Assembly (NCBI RefSeq): GCF_008642335.1 | Contig: NZ_CP029191.1 | Location: forward strand, 7,688,001-7,752,000 | Direction: 5' to 3' | From: Streptomyces venezuelae | GTDB taxonomy: Bacteria; Actinomycetota; Actinomycetes; Streptomycetales; Streptomycetaceae | Length of the DNA: 64,000 nt | In this document: positions 62,153 to 64,000 of the stretch, piece after piece | Position numbering within the stretch: the first letter of the stretch is position 1 | Layout of the letters: every line of letters starts with the position of its first letter | Made by a program: the position numbers and the translations under genes | Notes under the pieces: model-generated | What the model was told of the DNA's origin: nothing | Database searches by the model: none | What the model saw: the letters and a program-made list of their open reading frames with translations, nothing else

Positions 62153-62491
62153 CTAGAGGCGTGTGGCGGAGGCGACGTCCTCGTGGAGCGCGAAGATCTG
62201 GTCGAGACCGACGATGCGCAGGATCCGCAGGGTGTTGGCGGGGACGGCCGCGAGGGCGATGTCCGCGCCCGCCGCCTGGGCGTGGTTGCGGGCGGCCAGC
62301 AGGGCGGTGATGCCGCTGGAGTCGCAGAAGTGCATCGCGGCGAGGTCGAGGACGAGGCGGCCGCCGGGGCGCAGGCCGACCGTGGGGAGCGCGTCGCGCA
62401 GCTCGGGGGCGGTGTGGTGGTCGAGGTCGCCGATGATCGCCAGGACAGGACCCGTCGCGGAGTCACCGGTGATGATCTTCAGTGGGCTCAT
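62153..62491 (-). CDS. STAS-domain anti-sigma factor antagonist (RsbV-like)
   Basis: A 112-residue single STAS domain: VLAIIGDLDHHTAPELRDAL, LVLDLAAMHFCDSSGITALL (the phospho-acceptor Ser in CDSSG) and AQAAGADIALAAVPANTLRILRIVGL. It is the partner that binds and neutralises an RsbW-type anti-sigma kinase when dephosphorylated. Its ATG overlaps the stop of the upstream PP2C phosphatase gene, which is its likely activator. No RsbW gene or sigma gene is in view. Confidence 0.9.
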   Translation of the reverse strand: MSPLKIITGDSATGPVLAIIGDLDHHTAPELRDALPTVGLRPGGRLVLDLAAMHFCDSSGITALLAARNHAQAAGADIALAAVPANTLRILRIVGLDQIFALHEDVASATRL

Positions 62492-63795
62492 GGTGTGATC
62501 TTCGTCGTCGCGCTTTCCGTCGTTGAGGTCGGTGCGGATGCTCCCAGTGCGAGCAGGGCCGTGTCGTCGTCCAGGCCTGCGCCGAGGCCCGTCAGCAGAT
62601 CGGTGAGCGCGCCGACGACGTCTCCCGCGGAGGTGCCGGCGTGCTCGGTGGTGAAGGCGCGCAGTGCCTCGTCCCCGAAGAGGTCCGTGCGGTCGGCGCC
62701 GGTGCGGGCCTCGGTGACGCCGTCGGTGTAGAGGAGCAGCGTGTCGCCGGGCGCGAGGGTGGTCTTCGCGGCCGTGAAGCGCGGGTCGGGCAGCGCGCCG
62801 ACGAGGAGGCCGCCCGGTGTCGGGAGATAGTCCGCCGTGCCGCCGCCGCGCAGGACGAGGGCCGGCGGGTGGCCCCCGGACGCCAGCTCCACGGAGACGT
62901 ACCCGGAGACGGGGTCCGGGTCGAGGACACCGAAGATGACGGTGCAGAAGCGCGGGTCGTCGCCCGAGTACCGGTCGTGGAGGACCTGGTTGAGCGTGGT
63001 CAGCGCGGCCACGGGGTCGGGGTCGTGCAGAGCCGCGGCGCGCAGCGTGTACCGGGTCAGCGAGGTGACCGCGGCCGCCTGGGGGCCCTTGCCGCACACG
63101 TCGCCGAGGAAGAAGCCGAAGCGTTTGCCGTCCAGTGGGAAGACGTCGTAGAAGTCGCCGCCGAGCTGGTCGGGGGACGCGGTGTGGTAATACGTGGCCG
63201 TCTCGACGCCGGGAATCGGCGGCAGGGACGACGGGAGCAGCGACTCCTGGAGCACGGCGAGCGCCTGCTGCAGCCGGGCCCGGTCGGCGCGAGCCTGCCG
63301 CGCGGACTCCTCGGCGGCCCTGCGGCTGCGCAGCAGCTCCGTCTCGTAGGCGCGGCGGTCGGTGGCGTCGAAGACGGTGATGCGGGTCAGCAGCGGCGTG
63401 CCGGTGCTGCCGTACTTGACGACGGCGGAGACGAGGACCGGCCTGCGGCTGCCGTCGGCCTGCTTGACCTCCAGGGCGACTCCGCTGATCTCGCCCCGCA
63501 GGCGCAGCAGCGGCGCGAAGTGCGTCTCGTGGTACAGCCTGCCGCCCACCGGCAGCAGGTCCGTGAACCGCAGCCGGCCCACCACCGCTTCCCGGTCGAG
63601 CCCCAGCCAGTCGAGCAACGTGCCGTTGATCTTGACGATGGTGCCGTCCATCAGCGTGGACAGGTACCCGCACGGCGCGTTCTCGTACAGTTCCTCGGCG
63701 CTGTCCTCCAGGAGGGCGGCGAACGCCGAGTCCGAGGTGGTACCGCCGTCGGCTGCGTCGGCGTCCTCGGGGCCGGTTCCCGTGCGGCACATCAT
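62488..63795 (-). CDS. PAS-PP2C phosphatase (RsbP-like)
   Basis: A 435-residue protein phosphatase. Residues about 35-150 form a PAS domain (ENAPCGYLSTLMDGTIVKIN, WLGLDREAVVGRLRF). A helical linker near 155-185 (ELLRSRRAAEESARQARADR) leads to a SpoIIE-type PP2C domain: LGGDFYDVFPLDGKRFGFFL holds the metal Asp, then GDVCGKGPQAA, GGHPPAL, LYTDGVTEAR and DDDTALLAL. It would dephosphorylate the RsbV-like protein encoded next. ATG at 63795 overlaps the stop of the RsbQ-like hydrolase gene, as in Bacillus rsbQ-rsbP. Confidence 0.93.
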   Translation of the reverse strand: MMCRTGTGPEDADAADGGTTSDSAFAALLEDSAEELYENAPCGYLSTLMDGTIVKINGTLLDWLGLDREAVVGRLRFTDLLPVGGRLYHETHFAPLLRLRGEISGVALEVKQADGSRRPVLVSAVVKYGSTGTPLLTRITVFDATDRRAYETELLRSRRAAEESARQARADRARLQQALAVLQESLLPSSLPPIPGVETATYYHTASPDQLGGDFYDVFPLDGKRFGFFLGDVCGKGPQAAAVTSLTRYTLRAAALHDPDPVAALTTLNQVLHDRYSGDDPRFCTVIFGVLDPDPVSGYVSVELASGGHPPALVLRGGGTADYLPTPGGLLVGALPDPRFTAAKTTLAPGDTLLLYTDGVTEARTGADRTDLFGDEALRAFTTEHAGTSAGDVVGALTDLLTGLGAGLDDDTALLALGASAPTSTTESATTKITP

Positions 63796-64000
63796 CCGAG
63801 GCCTGCCAGGAACGCGGTGATCGCCGCGTTGGTCGCCTCGGGCGAGGACAGGTGCGGGCAGTGCCCGGTCGCGTCGAGGGTGACCAGCTTCGACGAGGGG
63901 ACCGCACGGTGTACGTAGGCACCGACCTCGCGCGGCGCGATCGCGTCCTGCGAGCACTCCAGGACGAGCGTCGGGACGCGGACGCTCGACAGCTCGTTCC
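63792..64000 (-). CDS. Alpha/beta hydrolase, RsbQ-like (partial, 5' end outside window)
   Basis: Only the last 69 codons are here. They read VRVPTLVLECSQDAIAP (acid Asp), EVGAYVHRAVPSSKLVTLDATGHCPHLSSP (catalytic His in the GHCPHLS signature) and an end NAAITAFLAGLG. GHxPHLS is typical of RsbQ and its plant relatives D14/KAI2. RsbQ hydrolyses an unknown small hydrophobic molecule and is needed to activate RsbP. The four-base overlap with the PAS-PP2C gene supports the same pairing here. Confidence 0.85.
   Translation of the reverse strand, partial: NELSSVRVPTLVLECSQDAIAPREVGAYVHRAVPSSKLVTLDATGHCPHLSSPEATNAAITAFLAGLG

Overview
The window is about 72% GC, with GTG, TTG and ATG starts, dense 4-bp overlaps between neighbouring genes, many lipoproteins, and TetR/MarR/LysR/LacI/WYL regulators. 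Everything points to the chromosome of a Streptomyces or close relative. I see no rRNA, tRNA, CRISPR array, insertion sequence or modular NRPS/PKS gene.

Layout. 1-4.4 kb: a haloacetate-dehalogenase-like hydrolase divergent from a MarR regulator, then cobalamin-independent methionine synthase (metE) behind a cobalamin riboswitch. 4.5-10.8 kb: a GNAT enzyme with a repetitive N-terminus, a three-gene minus-strand operon of membrane or surface proteins ending in a PI-PLC-like phosphodiesterase, and a second GNAT divergent from a LysR regulator. 11.8-16.3 kb: an acyl-CoA module with TetR and epoxide hydrolase on one strand and HAD, acyl-CoA dehydrogenase and SDR on the other. 16.4-23.2 kb: an orphan PstS lipoprotein, the wreck of a WYL regulator, a cytochrome P450 with a striking upstream repeat array, two lipoproteins and an unrecognised 551-residue protein in a locally less GC-rich stretch.

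23.3-32.5 kb holds the most interesting system: a copper-bundle (Csp-like) protein gene followed by a tightly coupled operon of methyltransferase, FecCD permease, ABC ATPase, metal-chelate-binding lipoprotein, cysteine-synthase-like PLP enzyme, ATP-grasp ligase and MFS exporter. It reads as a compact NRPS-free make-export-reimport system for a small metallophore. An acyl-CoA dehydrogenase gene follows 14 bp later.

32.5-42.7 kb: two secreted or lipoprotein hydrolases, a sigma factor with a broken membrane partner gene, a LacI regulator with an apparent in-frame deletion, an MpaB-type oxygenase overlapping a Ser/Thr kinase with eight 42-residue TPR-type repeats, a pterin dehydratase-glyoxalase fusion, a response-regulator fragment and a phytoene-dehydrogenase-like oxidoreductase. 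Four regulatory genes in the window (WYL, LacI, sigma partner, response regulator) look damaged.

42.7-50.4 kb: membrane proteins, a lipase-like hydrolase paired with a degenerate P450, and a PlsC-type acyltransferase divergent from a stand-alone ACP and ketosynthase pair with a strong palindrome between them. 50.4-62.1 kb: nitronate monooxygenase, two acyl-CoA ligases, a secreted penicillin/AHL acylase, a STAS-ANTAR regulator, phenylacetate-CoA ligase with a palindromic operator, a hydrolase and a secreted chorismate mutase. 62.1-64 kb: an RsbQ-RsbP-RsbV-like stress module, cut by the window end.
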